From: Lepidostoma basale
Lineage: Eukaryota > Arthropoda > Insecta > Trichoptera > Lepidostomatidae
Assembly (NCBI GenBank): GCA_022606425.2
Contig: JAHDVF020000022.1
Location: forward strand, 62,001-126,000
DNA: 64,000 nt
Direction of reading: 5' to 3'
Positions 22,086 to 33,270 of this stretch are shown here, piece by piece. Each line of letters opens with the position of its first letter. Within the stretch, counting starts at the first letter, position 1. The translations under genes and the position numbers were made by a program. A model generated the notes under the pieces. The model saw only the letters and a program-made list of their open reading frames with translations, was not told the DNA's origin and did not search any database.

Positions 22086-22771
22086 GCCGCCTATATATTT
22101 CAAGCAAAATCCATGATATTCCAAGTTGTTTAAACACGTAATTATTATTACGGAAACGTGAGAACGGATTTGAGGTTAAATATTGGAAGATAGGCGTCAG
22201 TTACCAACCGGAACAGCAGGCCACCGCAGATCCTGCGGGACGTGCCGGTGGGTGCCCGTGCCGTATCGCGCATCAGGTATCGGGGCCAACCCTCGCTCCC
22301 TGCGACACGTAGGCCTTTCAGCCATTGTGCCCCGAGTGTCCTCTCCTCCCTCCCCGTGGCCTCTTCTCATTGCACGTGCACACGACATAATAGACACGAG
22401 AGCCGCGATACTTGACTCACATTGTGGGAATCTTATTTTCACGTAGCTAAAGAAGTACCTCTGCGTGATTTTCTGCCGCCAGCTTTTTTATGTAGCTTTT
22501 GATAGTATATTAAAATGTACTATATAAAATACTCGCGGACCAGATAACGCTTCGCTATACAGAATATGTGAATTAAACAAATACAATTGAAGTTGTCCCA
22601 ATACACGACGTTCAACATTAATGATTTAATTTTTGATAAAATTAATTATGGCGTTAACACTGTGGAATTTCATATTTTTTTTAAAGACTGACACCAAGGA
22701 TTTATATCAATGATATTAAAAAATATTTTACAATCTTCAATATGAGCAGAAAATAGCTCATTATTATGAAA
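22086..22771. other. Unique sequence with a GC-rich patch
   Basis: 22180-22400 is GC- and CpG-rich, with frames open on both strands and a CACGTG E-box at 22373-22378. No splice-bounded exon or protein motif recognised. Confidence 0.35.
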
Positions 22772-22855
22772 AAGGAACTGGTCGTGTCCAGGTTTGAACC
22801 CATGTCCCCTGGATCAGGAGCCAAGCGTTCTATTCCCTAGACCACCACCCCGATA
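22772..22855 (-). mobile_element. tRNA-like sequence (SINE head or tRNA relic)
   Basis: The minus strand has an A-box-like TGGTGGTCTAGGGAATAG (about 22830-22847) and a B-box-like GGTTCAAACC (22791-22800), 40 bp apart. The flanks do not pair into an acceptor stem, so a functional tRNA is unlikely. It differs from the SINE1/SINE2 head. Confidence 0.5.
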
Positions 22856-22867
22856 ATGAAGAAGTTT

Positions 22868-23012
22868 TATGAATTAAAACATTTTTTACCACTTTTGAGT
22901 TTATATCGTTTTCCCGATGATGAAGGTGTAAAGTCTTTGAAACATGTCGAGAAAAATGTACTCAAAAGGTGTTAAAAGCATTGTTTTAATTCATTAAAAA
23001 TTCGTCATTAAA
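22868..23012. mobile_element. H5 repeat with inverted ends
   Basis: The ends are imperfect inverted repeats (TTATGAATTAAAACA with TGTTTTAATTCATTAA, and CACTTTTGAGT with ACTCAAAAGGTG). The centre is the hammerhead-like motif at 22909-22953. About 145 bp in all, the size of a small non-autonomous element. Confidence 0.6.
22909..22953 (+). ncRNA. Hammerhead-ribozyme-like motif, H5
   Basis: Stem I can form five consecutive pairs between TTTTC (22909-22913) and GAGAA (22949-22953, with one G-U). Then come CCGATGA in place of CTGATGA (22914-22920), a short stem AAGG/CTTT with a 9-nt loop, GAAA (22939-22942), a C-AT-G minimal stem III and the triplet GTC (22946-22948). The order matches a type-I hammerhead. 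The U to C change in the first box and the extra bases before stem II would be expected to weaken or abolish cleavage. Confidence 0.4.
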
Positions 23013-24180
23013 GTTTTAATTTTTTGCTTGAGTGCAGTAATGTCATGAATAACTGCTAACGATTGACAGCTGTCATTTAATCCGACTCGAGCGCTATCTC
23101 TCGGTGAATCATGATTAAACACTAACATCAAACAATATTAGTTCAACCCAATATAGACTGTAACGTCGTGGGGTTAAACGATTTATTTGCCTGTCACACT
23201 ATAAATTCATTTATATGCATTTTGATTGTGTATTATTACTCGGTTCGTATCAAATTCAATTTTTAAACCATCGCTAAAGTAGTATTAATAAGCAATGAAA
23301 TTTTCGTCGCAATCGGTTTACTATTTGTCGAGTCTATCGGTTTCATAGCCATTGCCTCTATTTATATAGATTTTGACCTATTCATTACAAATTCGCGATG
23401 CCTCTGAATTAGTGTTATAATTATTTTCTTTTTCTCGTACATATCTATTCTACATATTTAAATTTTTATTTGATTCTAAACGAAGTAAAACTCATATACA
23501 GACACATGAAAGTGTACGACAGTTGGGTTTATGTTATTATATCCAGCAGCATTTTTTTTATGATTTGCAATGTGTATATAGAAAATATTAAGGAATTTTT
23601 AAATGCTCGGGACTCTTTATACCAGTGATATGATCTTGAAACCGACGCCGCGTGGCTCCGATTATGATATAGACTCTTTTGTTTTAGCATTACAATTTTA
23701 AGCGCCATAAATGTATCTTCTAATTTCTGAATAACACGTTTTTTCTATTATCGAATAGAGTAATGAATCCCTTCCGCTCCCGCCCGACATTTGAGTGAAT
23801 CATAGGCTTGCATTAGAGACAGTTTGTAAAGCACGATGGATCCAGGGTTGTTGAACTAGGCACGGGGTGCGGGGTAGGCGGGCCGCCGGCGCGCCCTCCC
23901 GACACAGCGCACTTGTAGTCGCGTTACCCTCCAGGGGTTGCTCCTTTGTGAAATTCACTTTCATACTGTGTATATTATTTCGTGTTAACATTTTCCCGGC
24001 TACCCGACTATCTTTATTTTTCTTAAATTCTGTTATTCTACAATGATTTTGCTCCGATCAAAAGAATTCAGTACTTTCATAACATTTCATAATTGTTGTC
24101 AATCCTTTATTATGTTAATGAAGCTACCATTTAATAATTATTGTAATGTATCTGGAACTCCGTATGAGATTTCAATTAAT
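23013..24180. other. Unique sequence, no gene called
   Basis: Mostly AT-rich; 23830-23945 is GC-richer (GGCGGGCCGCCGGCGCGCC). No repeat of the families above. Confidence 0.4.
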
Positions 24181-24620
24181 TTAAATACGACCTGCTTTTG
24201 AATATTGTATCTTAACTCTTGTATGCAAATGATTTCTATTTTTAGACGAAATAAATGAATTTGTACAGCATAATACTTGTGGTATTGCGCTTATGATAAT
24301 CCGTCGTAGGTAAGGCCGCTCGGAGCGCGGTAGAATACTCGCGCACATCTCGCGGGATAGCCGCAGCCGGCCGCTCGGTTTGATTGTCTGCAATGCTCGG
24401 AGTGCGCCAGGTTTTGCCTCCCAACACAATGGAGTGCCATTGTCTCCGCCATTTTGGTTACTAAACGCTTGTAATTACCATGTAGCCGCCTCATGACCTT
24501 CTCACCACCGCCACCGTGACGCAATGCGCTGACGGCGGTACAGGTGTCCCTTTTATGAGTGCTTATGTAACTACCTCCGATCGTGCAGCAGCGTCACTCG
24601 ATGACAATCTGTGAATGCTA
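24181..24620 (-). other. CpG-rich island with YY1-like ATG motif
   Basis: On the minus strand ACCAAAATGGCGGAGACAAT (about 24444-24463) combines a YY1-type AAAATGGCGG site with an ATG in good context. The frame from that ATG runs about 53 codons and stops. A TGACGCAAT (C/EBP-ATF-like) site lies at 24517-24525. This could be a minus-strand promoter and first exon, but no donor or recognisable protein supports it. Confidence 0.3.
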
Positions 24621-25290
24621 ATGCCCCTTGGAGATTGTGCAACCAGACTTCTTTATTCAATCAGTAAACGCGTGTTTGTGCCTAATTCTAAAATTAAGTT
24701 CCTCTTCTTCGTGTTGTCATCGTGGCGTTTCGTAATCTTTTAATGGAAATGTGTAAAATTCACGCCGCAAGGTTACAAGTAAATGTCACTTTTCAAGGCT
24801 AAGAGATTTGGCATATTTCTGCCATATGGATGCTTTGTCCTGCATATTTCTCGCGTGATTTGCGGCCTAGTAATTTACGTCCATTAGCGTTTGTTCGAAC
24901 CTTATTCGTCATCGTTTTGAATGAACTAACCAGCCGCCGCTTTAATATCGGAGGTTTCCATATTCATTACCATTAGCCGCTCCAGTTAAGTGCTCCGCCT
25001 CCCGCCGCGCCACCGCGGAGCTCGCAACAGCTGTCGGTTTGTTTAGTTTTTTCCCTTTATGGATGTTTCTGTATGTACAATATACTTATTCCGCACATAC
25101 TCCCTAACTCCGCTATTGCTGCACTATGTTTGTGTTCCTACTTCCTACCACCCACGCCTATATATACAGGTAGGTACGATTCTGATACCGAGTCAATACA
25201 ATCAAAACGTTTGCGCTCTGCCTTTATGGAAAAGTTTTACTATGATTACCCTGAAAAGCTTTGACGTCGATTGAAAGCGGCGGGCTTTCT
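24621..25290. other. Moderately GC-rich unique sequence, possible conserved non-coding element
   Basis: Contains CATTACCATTAGCCGC (homeodomain-type cores), an ACAGCTGT E-box (25026-25033) and a CpG-rich stretch CTCCCGCCGCGCCACCGCGG (near 25000). No repeats. The reading as regulatory DNA is inference from composition only. Confidence 0.3.
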
Positions 25291-27261
25291 TTATATATTG
25301 CCGGGACCATTCGAAAATTTCCGCTTTATGGAGGCTGCATCCAATTGGCACTAAGTTAAATCCAATGTGAACCGAATGACACGAAATGTCTTGATCTTTA
25401 ATATCACATTTATTTTTTTAGCTTTTGTTTTTATTAAATGATCAATAATTCTTATAATTATTCTAGCTCATAATGTTAAAAGGGCTTGATACTTCATCGG
25501 GGGTATATGAATCATTACTCCCCTGTTTCCCTACATGACGTCATTCTTCGCCCGTTTTATTTTCAATATATAAACATCTATTGTAGTTCAATCCCTTATA
25601 TCATTCATTCCGATTTTTACATTCTAAAATATGTATTTTCATTACGAACCTCGCAAGATTGTGTTTCATATGATGCCAAGCCGAAAACTAACAATAACAA
25701 TCAAATCAAAAGTGTGTGCCAGTTTATCAGCTCACTAGATAAGACTCCTTTAACATGCTGTTGTAGGAATCGTGCGTACAGATAGTAATATAAATAATAT
25801 AAGCCTATATAAAGCTCTCGATCTGTGCTTGTTTCCATTCCTGGACGCACAAGGCCCGACCTTAACCGCGGTCATCGATCCAGGCGTAACAAGATAATAC
25901 ATTTTTCCGCCACTTGTGGAGAGAGAGAGAGCAAAATACCAACCCTTTAACCTTCATAAGCCTTCCTTTAGCTATTTACCCCGAAATATTTATCATAAGT
26001 GATTTATGGTTTACGTATTCGCTGAAATATAATCAAAATTTATGTTGGAAAATTTCATAAATAAAGGTTTTTTGTATTCAAATTATAAGATATTGATTCC
26101 ACTGAAAATTAAATTTATTCGTGGTATGCTTTGATGATTGTATATCATTTTTAATAATATTTGTGAGATTATTTTTATGAATACATTTTTATGTACTGAT
26201 TTATGTTTCAAGATACGTGCTCATTTTACACGCTTGTTCTTTGATTGCTAACCATGTTGTATTCACACATTTAAAAAAGTATCTAATCTTTTAGAACTGA
26301 TTGAAAATAAAAAATTTCAACCAGTAATTTTGTTTATATAATCGCATTAATCAGCCATATTATATTTTGTTAATTGATAAGATCCTAAGACGAAATTAGA
26401 CTCGCTCTTGTGAATAGAAGGAATGTCATACTTCAATATGACAACACACGGCCGCATGTTAACGATATATCCCGGAATTTATTTTATTGCATCCACCTTA
26501 TTCTTCGGGCTTGGTACCGAGCGACTATCACTTATTTCGCTCTTAAGAAATGCAATTAAGGAACAAAAAATTCGAGTTCTTCTCTCGGAGTTCTTCGAAT
26601 ATAAACCAAAAGCAGTTTATGAGAGAGGAATTTAAGATTTAGTAAATAGACGGCAAAGAGTCGTAGATAATACTGGAAATTGCTTTGTATCAAAAAAAAT
26701 AATACATAAAAATAATAAAAAAGTTTTCTATAAAAACGACATAAATTCCGGGAACACTTAATATGTGTGATAAAACGATGTACGATAGACATGTTAGAAT
26801 AATACTTATTACAGAAAAGTTTAAAATTCTGCGCTTTATGAATGTGCATTTGAAAGTAAAAACTGATAACTGTAATAGAATATATAAATAATTTAATAAA
26901 AAATATTAACCGTAATGAATGAATAAATTAAAAAATTATTTAAGCATTAGACAACAAAGAAATAATATCAAATCGATATGCAAGCTTCAACCATTGAAAC
27001 GCTTTAGAAAACGCATTAACAACTTCAATTATTGTTTTATTTTATAATATCACAATTATGTTGCAGTTGTAGTGTAGACAATTAACAAGTATTTTCCGCA
27101 CGCAATACATCATTTGTCTTTGTTTATTTCCACCATAATTTCATACAATGTCTTCATACAATATCAATTAAGCTTATGCACATACCCATGAATATTGTGT
27201 ATACTAAAACCTATCATAATAATGGATTTTTTGTTATTTTTCATATCACTTTATTTTAAAA
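25291..27261. other. Unique AT-rich sequence, nothing recognised
   Basis: No frame over 100 codons, no repeat family, a short GA run near 25919. Probably intronic or intergenic. Confidence 0.45.
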
Positions 27262-27857
27262 GAAACCGAGGAAGGCAAAGGAAAACATGGCGTAATAAAA
27301 TTATTCAATTACTAAAAGGGGTCCATTTTCGTGCGTGTCACGGTGTAAGAATGTAGAAGAGTCGCGAGAGTTCTTTTATTTTTTTATTATTGAGCGTAAC
27401 TAACAGCAAATACAGTATATGAATATAAACACACAGAGACAACAAAACATGGCCAATTAGATGCTACCACAAATATTAATATTATAAAAAGAATAAAGTA
27501 GCACTTTGATAAGTTAAAGAGAAAACTAGTAGTATTAGTAATAATGAATAATTAAAGATGAAATATAATTTTAAAATGTAAAAAAAAATAAAAAGTAGAG
27601 TAACTAGTTTCATTCGCCCCGAAGGGTTGCTCCAACCATTTTTTTAAAATCACTTTCATTAAGATGGAACACATCGATGTTATTAAAGCACTTATTGTAC
27701 ATATCGCACGTCCGGTACACCGCCGCACTCTGAGCGTAGTTAGTCCGATAAGCAGGAAGGTGGATATAACAGTGTGAAGGAAAGATATAACAGTGTGACA
27801 TCCTCTCTGCCTACCTCTCCGGGGTAACGGTGTGACGGTTTAATAGATAGATAGATT
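27262..27857 (+). mobile_element. RTE-A LINE 3' end split by another LINE
   Basis: The left part (27262-27371) runs from GAAACCGAGGAAGGCAAAGG through GTCGCGAGAG. The right part resumes at about 27776 with AGTGTGACATCCTCTCTGCC, the family hairpin CTCTCCGGGGTAACGGTG and a (TAGA)n tail. The 27372-27775 segment between them is foreign. Confidence 0.7.
27372..27775 (-). mobile_element. CR1/Jockey-type LINE end nested in RTE-A
   Basis: The minus strand encodes YRTNYAQSAAVYRTCDMYNK, then CFNNIDVFHLNESDFKK, the usual end of CR1/Jockey-type polyproteins (RTNY..P..R....N, then D.F..SE..F). It is followed by an A-rich 3' UTR. It lies inside the RTE-A copy, so it is younger than that insertion. Confidence 0.65.
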
Positions 27858-27924
27858 TTATTATCACAGTGTACTTAATTCAATTATAATATATATTTTA
27901 TGTATCTGAATAGTGCAGAAGTTA

Positions 27925-27990
27925 TATTAAATTTTATGAGAGTGACAAATTTCGCTTTGCTAGGGCATTATCAAATGATAATAATAACTA
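27925..27990. mobile_element. H7 repeat remnant
   Basis: ATTTTATGAGAGTGACAAAT and CTTTGCTAGGGCATTATCAA correspond to the inverted core of the H7 repeats. The rest is gone. Confidence 0.45.
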
Positions 27991-28614
27991 CTGCAGACCT
28001 TTGGCCTCTCGAATAATTCGTTGATATGTATCGTTATCCCATTCTATGCCGACTCGATCGATTTCTACAACTTTGAGTCTTAATTAAAATATGTATGTAA
28101 AATGGTACTGCACGTTATGTTATTGTTTTGCGTTATTAGCTAAGCAACATGTTTATGTAGCATTCGATAAATCCAGAAGAATAATAATATGTTATGATTC
28201 AAAGAGTCAGTAGCGAGTTTCTTGGTAAAGCTTCGGGTACAATGATAACGTAACATGATTAACTCGTCTAAAATTATCTTGTACGGTTTTTCTTGGTAAT
28301 TTCTATGTAACGGGGTTTTATCCGGGCTTTGTCTTTACTACTTAAGTCGTTAGTTTTCAGTACAGCGAGCGGCGTGAAAACTTCTGGAATGTCGGCGAAT
28401 ACCGATACTAAAATGTTCCCACTCCGCTAGGCACACCCCCGCCGTACAAACTTCGTAGCGCCATCACTCAGCCGTCTAGACGCCGCGGTGGCACTACGTC
28501 TAAGGGCGAAGGCGCTTCAACATAATGTCAAATATATTTAAATCCAGACAATTTCAACAATACACGGCATTCCGAAATTAATGTATCATACATCCCCGCA
28601 TAATTTTTGATAAG
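27991..28614. other. Unique sequence with GC-richer patch
   Basis: 28380-28520 is CpG-rich (GACGCCGCGGTGGC) without an obvious frame or splice site. Confidence 0.35.
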
Positions 28615-28885
28615 TTTTGCAACTACTAATGGGGTGGGCAGAGAGGATGGACCGCCATCCTGCTCTGTCCTGACACACCTCTTTAGATTCCTCTACATTC
28701 ATACATCTCAAGAATCCTCTTTTAATTTTACATATGATGCAATCCTTACATTTCTTCCTTATTTCGTCGTTCAGTATTCTATCATACGAGTATATCGTTT
28801 TCCCGCACATTATTCTCAAAGATCTCTTTTTTACGACATTTATCCTACTTTCATATTTATTTTGACAGTTCCAAGATTCACTATC
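28615..28885 (-). mobile_element. RTE-A LINE, 3' fragment with internal deletion
   Basis: The complement joins the C-terminal end (VCQDRAGWRSILSAHP) directly to the KIKRGFLR and RMCGKTIYSYDRI regions, which are farther apart in the 33.3-kb copy. About 150 bp of the GRPRKTW part have been deleted. Confidence 0.7.
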
Positions 28886-28969
28886 TTTTACTATTTTTAA
28901 ACTATATAATTAAAAAAAACGGTTTGGACACAATATCGTGAAAATATTTTTTATCTCTTCTTTTTCACC

Positions 28970-29215
28970 CTAGCCATCCTCCACTGGTGGGTTGACCGTC
29001 TCTTTAAACAATCTCTATTTTCCTCTATCCTGCGCTACTCTTGCACATCTTCTTTCCCCCGACTGGAATAATGACGTCAGGCCATCTTTTTTGGGGTCGA
29101 CCGATGCCTCTTTTCCTTCCCATTGTTTCCACATCAAAACTCTGGGTACGTATCTATGCGTTCCCTGTCTGGCTATATGTCCTGCACATTTCGACTTTAT
29201 ACTTTGTACGTTTTT
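28970..29215 (-). mobile_element. LINE C-terminal remnant
   Basis: The complement reads GRPKK-like and KRWPDVIPVGGKKMCKSSAG across two frames, like the C-terminal GRP.KRW..D.I block of RTE-type LINEs. Degenerate. Confidence 0.4.
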
Positions 29216-29264
29216 TTAAATAAGCTGACCACAGTTAGTTTTTCGATGAGATTATCTAACTTAT

Positions 29265-29430
29265 AACTAACTAACTAACCATCACGCCGTCTACCCGCAG
29301 GGGTTGGCAGAAAGAATGGACCGCCACATTGTTATGTCCTGACATACTTTTCTCGTTTCCTCTAAATTCATACATCATGTCATGCAAACACGTCGATTTC
29401 TTCGACTCCTGACGCGACCGACATTTAAAC
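29265..29430 (-). mobile_element. RTE-A LINE, very short 3' fragment
   Basis: Tail complement AACTAACTAACTAACCATCA, hairpin half, then about 130 bp of the C-terminal coding complement ending at GCGACCGACATTTAAA. Tail well preserved. Confidence 0.85.
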
Positions 29431-29449
29431 CAACATATTTCTTTTCTTT

Positions 29450-29695
29450 TCTTTCTTTCTTACTCAGCCTATTCCCGTCCACTCCTGGACAAAGGCCTCC
29501 TCCATTTGCTTCCATGTCACTCTATCTTGTGCAGACTGCATCCAGGTTATTTCAACGTGTCTGTTCAGATCATCCTTCCACCGTAGTTGCGGTCCCCCTG
29601 CACTTCTCTTTGCCGTCCACGGTCTCCAAGTCAGCAGTCTTCTTGTTCATTTTTCATCTGAGCTTCTGGCTACGTGACCTGTCCATTGCCATTTT
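29450..29695 (-). mobile_element. RTE-B LINE 3' end
   Basis: Starts with a CTTT/CTTTCTT run, then CCTATTCCCGTCCACTCCTG and CTCCTCCATTTGCTTCCATG. The complement encodes the WRPWTAK.S.G.PQLRW.DD.. and ..W.QMEEAFVQEWTG end. Nearly identical to 46805-47010. Confidence 0.8.
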
Positions 29696-29699
29696 AAAG

Positions 29700-30639
29700 T
29701 CTTACTGATTAAAAGATTAATTCGAATTAATCGATTTCGAAAACATAAGTACATAAATTTTGAAACAACGTGTTTATATGTTATTTTATGAAGACGGTAC
29801 AAAAAAAAACTGTAATATTTTGTAAAAGTAAACTCACATTCTGCAAGAATTCATTCGGCCATTTGCTTCACTGATGGGGATCGTTACCCCCGTGAAGCGG
29901 TCCTCCGTTGATTCCTGTTCATCTCTTATATCTGCTTATTCGATAAGATACTATTGTGCTATGTTTATTATTTTGTTTTGCCCGAACAGGGTCATTGACT
30001 CCTCGTGGCATGATTATGTATAGATAAGCCCGAGATGTGATCTGTGATGGATGTCTCCGGTCGTTCTCTCGCCACAGATGCAATGGCGTCACCTTGGCCT
30101 TGCCTTTCCCCGTGAATGAGTTCAGCGCCTAGCCTATAATATTTTTATTTTGGTTTGCTATGTCTAATTACTTCCACGGTACCCTTTATAATAGCCATTA
30201 GTCATATCATTTTCGTATAAAACCTACGCTCAGTTTCGTAAGAAAAAAAAACAACCGTGTCTACGTTTTGTGTCATGATTGTTGCGGTATTAGAATTATG
30301 CTCAGAGTCGATGACATCATAATCGCGATATGTTTTCATTTATCATTCCGCGAATGTAGCCGTGTTTCTGTCCGTTCAGTATACGTGGGCAAGTGGGGTA
30401 TACATTATGTCTAAAGAGTCTATTGTTATTATTATCTTACTTTATATATTGCTATTTTTTAATCATTTTAAGTACCTACACACAAGAACGCAAGTTTTTG
30501 CGATTGTATAAAAAAGTGATGAAGTGTTCTCATGGGATACATAGTTGAGGTCATTTCATATTTGTTATACGAAATAACGAGCTTGCCGCTAACAACTAAG
30601 GTACAGAGTTCTTTATAAAACCACAAACGTATTTTATTT
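29700..30639. other. Unique sequence, possible regulatory stretch
   Basis: 29850-30130 is GC-balanced and non-repetitive with several GATA words (TCGATAAGATAC, TAGATAAGC). Elsewhere AT-rich. No exon structure recognised. Confidence 0.3.
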
Positions 30640-31365
30640 ATATATTTTTATGTGCATACTTTAAACTCGATTCTAATTTCACGGCAGAGTTTTCACGGCC
30701 AAGTTTTCAGGGATCCCAATGTGCTCAGAGTCCTATACAACGCATTGGTTCGGAGCAGACTCGAAAGTGGTTCTTTGATATGGAGTTCTCACGAGGTGAG
30801 ATATTCCGTTATGTTGGAGAGGGTTCAGAAAAAAATTCTGAGGTATCTCTACATGAGGGAGTATGGTAGCTATCCGTGGCTCTATCCCACGGCATTTCTT
30901 TCGGGAATGCTCGGAACTAATTCTCTACAGCTTCGAAGAGATGGACATCTAATTACCCATTTCTTTAGATTAATTAGGGGAAACTTCGAGAACTCGGCCG
31001 TACTGGAGGGTGTTCGGCTTTTTGTCCCCGATAGATATCTCCGACAGCGACAGCACAGATTGTTTTACCTACCGGCCGCCAGAATCAATCTGCCTCTGGT
31101 GACACCGGTGGGAAGAGCAATTAGTCTGCTGAACGCAGTCTCCTCGGAGATCGACGTCTTTCGTGTTAGTGAAAGTACGTTCAGAAGGCAAATACTCTTA
31201 ATTCTGGAGAGTATCCTGTCTTCCTAATGTTGAACCATCTCTTATGCGTTTCTGGTAGTATACTATACATAATATATTATTTTACCTGTTCTCAATAGAT
31301 GCCTTAAAAATAAATGTTGTAATGTCTGTTGATGAAATAAACTGATTTGATTTGATTTGAATTAC
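30640..31365 (+). mobile_element. CR1-A LINE, 3' end, best copy
   Basis: Includes the open frame 30652-31227, a short 3' UTR (AATAAATGTTGTAATGTCTG) and the tail TGATTTGATTTGATTTGAAT (about 31342-31362). The tail unit is shared with the inverted copies at 12.1 and 48.2 kb. 5'-truncated. Confidence 0.9.
30652..31227 (+). CDS. CR1/Jockey-type reverse transcriptase, C-terminal fragment
   Basis: 191 codons uninterrupted to the stop. It covers the segment after the RT palm/thumb: LRVLYNALVRSRLESGSLIW, then the ERVQKKILRYL helix typical of CR1/Jockey-group LINEs, an LQLRRDGHLITHFFRLIRG-like stretch, RQHRLFYLPAARINLPLV, TPVGRAISLLN and an EIDVFRVSESTFRRQIL end. No endonuclease and no YADD catalytic motif are included, so the fragment cannot act alone. 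The first ATG is only the chance first methionine after the truncation point. The open frame suggests a fairly recent insertion. Confidence 0.85.
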   Translation: MHTLNSILISRQSFHGQVFRDPNVLRVLYNALVRSRLESGSLIWSSHEVRYSVMLERVQKKILRYLYMREYGSYPWLYPTAFLSGMLGTNSLQLRRDGHLITHFFRLIRGNFENSAVLEGVRLFVPDRYLRQRQHRLFYLPAARINLPLVTPVGRAISLLNAVSSEIDVFRVSESTFRRQILLILESILSS

Positions 31366-31790
31366 AATAATGTTCCTAAGTAGCCCTCCAAATATAGCGG
31401 TGTAACTCCTGTTTGTGTGAATTGCGCTTTGAAGAGCATGTAATCAATTTGAACATTGCTTTATGTAACCTTAACATTGATAACATCCGTAATAATTTAT
31501 TGTCCCGTTTTGGAGTTGTGGTCAAAATGAAACGATTGCTTACATAAGTAGCCGGCCCACGGTACGCCGCCCACTACTGGGTTCATCTTTCATTCAGCGC
31601 GCATAATATTGGGCTTATTTTATGTTGCAAACATTTTAATTAATTGCATAAACAATCCATTTATTATCTATGTTATTGTTATGCATATTAACGTGCTTGT
31701 AATATTTATGAATTGGCTGATAAATTATTATATGTATTGATTGATTTTAATTTAAATCACTATTTTACTATAATAGTTTAACCCTTAATT
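31366..31790. other. Unique AT-rich sequence
   Basis: Nothing recognised. Confidence 0.5.
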
Positions 31791-31794
31791 GTAT

Positions 31795-32050
31795 GCTTGG
31801 ATTTTTTTCTTCTTCTTCCTTGCTATAGACCTATGTGGTTTGTTCTCCAGAGGGTTGCTCCTCCTGTGGGTGGATTCCCATCTGTCCTTCCATCTTTTAA
31901 GAGGTTTTCTAATCCCGTGATTTGATGGCCGGCTGATATCGAAATCCCGGCTGATAATGTAGGGCAATATAGAAAAGTCTGGTGATATCCATTCTTTGGA
32001 CGTGACCATACCAGTCCCTTTCAGGGTCCAAATATCTATAATACTATAGA
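31795..32050 (-). mobile_element. RTE-E-type LINE 3' remnant
   Basis: The complement encodes KPLKRWKDRWESTHRRSNPL and ENKPHRSIARKKKKK, giving the clearest GRP.KRW-like segment of this family, as well as the GGACTGGTATGGTCACG block. Shares the CTATAGACCTATGTGGT word with 8.7 and 63.9 kb. Confidence 0.65.
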
Positions 32051-32170
32051 ACATAGTTTAGCAAGAGTTATTATTTTATTTGTATTTATTTACTTTAAAT
32101 AGTACACATGTACATAAACCTATATTCTATTATAATAAAAACGCTTACAATAAAAAATGATAATCTACAT

Positions 32171-32431
32171 ATCGCACGCTTAATAGAACACTGGCTTAAC
32201 TAAAAAAAAGCAAGTTTTGCTCAATCTGACATGAGTCGGTGTTTTAACAAAAACAGTCGAAAAACACGTACGAATGGATAGCGTTAACATTGTGAACGAT
32301 TATCGTACGTACGAATGGATAGCGTTAACATTGTGAAAAATAGATGGATAGCGGTAACACAAGCCTCTGTCTAATGTTAACTCAATTATGACCTAAACCA
32401 TAATCGGTCAGTTTACTATTAAGCGTGCGAT
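32171..32431. mobile_element. MITE with 16-bp perfect terminal inverted repeats
   Basis: Ends ATCGCACGCTTAATAG and CTATTAAGCGTGCGAT are perfect complements, and the similarity continues another 10 bp (AACACTGGC against TAAACTGAC). Length 261 bp with no open frame. Internally, ACGTACGAATGGATAGCG and the following TTAACATTGTGAA occur twice (32266-32296 and 32307-32337, period 41) with a third diverged half copy. A target-site duplication could not be fixed; AT or TA is possible. The superfamily is not assigned. Confidence 0.8.
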
Positions 32432-33009
32432 ATATGTTAAAATGTTTTAATTTTGTATCATATTTACTTAATTCTACTCTGAATTTAGTCATATTCTTCA
32501 TGTTCTTTGAATTATCATAAATTATATGTTAACATGACTATATATTTTTCTTCTTGATGTGGGTGAAAGATGTTACATTATTACCTGCCATATTCTCTTC
32601 TTGATTGTTTTGATTCATATATGATATGAATTACATAATTATATAAATCGCAATTGATAACACTTTTTTATTGTGGAAACCTGTCATGTTTTGAATTTTC
32701 ATCTCGTTTTCCCTGCACGCCTCACGAACACGAACCTTCGCAAGACACATAACTAACGTAATACGGGCTACGAATAGGTGTTCATTGCAATTATAAATGT
32801 CAAATAACAGTTCATCATCGTTATAATGTATTTTAATAATATGTACATTTTCACAGCAATATATACAATTATGCATGTATCTTGTAATAGTTTAAAATCT
32901 GCATAAATAGGTGGAATCAGTCACCAGACCTTGTACTGCCAACAACTATTACACATAATAAATATATAAAATAATAATAATTTTGAATGAGGCTTTTTAA
33001 ATAATGAAT
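32432..33009. other. AT-rich unique sequence
   Basis: Nothing recognised. Confidence 0.5.
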
Positions 33010-33140
33010 ACGAATATCAATAAACAAGTTATTCCCGTAGAACAAACTCAGTTTTATTTTGTTTTATGGGAAGGACTTGTTTCGCCTTGTCAAATTTAAA
33101 TAAATAAATCAGACAGTTTTATTCTTATTAATTATTAAAT
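33010..33140. mobile_element. H7-like repeat, decayed
   Basis: Words GTTTTATGGGAAGGACTTGT and TTCGCCTTGTCAAAT, and an inverted GTTATTCCCGTAGAAC upstream, fit an H7 palindrome that has lost most of its arms. Confidence 0.45.
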
Positions 33141-33270
33141 ATGTGGTTCTTTTTTTTGTTTAGTTAATGTAGTTTACATCATTGTTCAAGAAACAATAAC
33201 CATGGCTTTTTAAAGTTATGTAAAAGCTTAACGCAGTATTAGACCTGCACTTTTTATCTTTTGACATTAA

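Noticed and set aside
22772..22855. tRNA gene on the minus strand
   Set aside because: A and B boxes are present, but the flanks do not form an acceptor stem; the SINE heads at 1.7, 46.2 and 46.5 kb likewise lack one.
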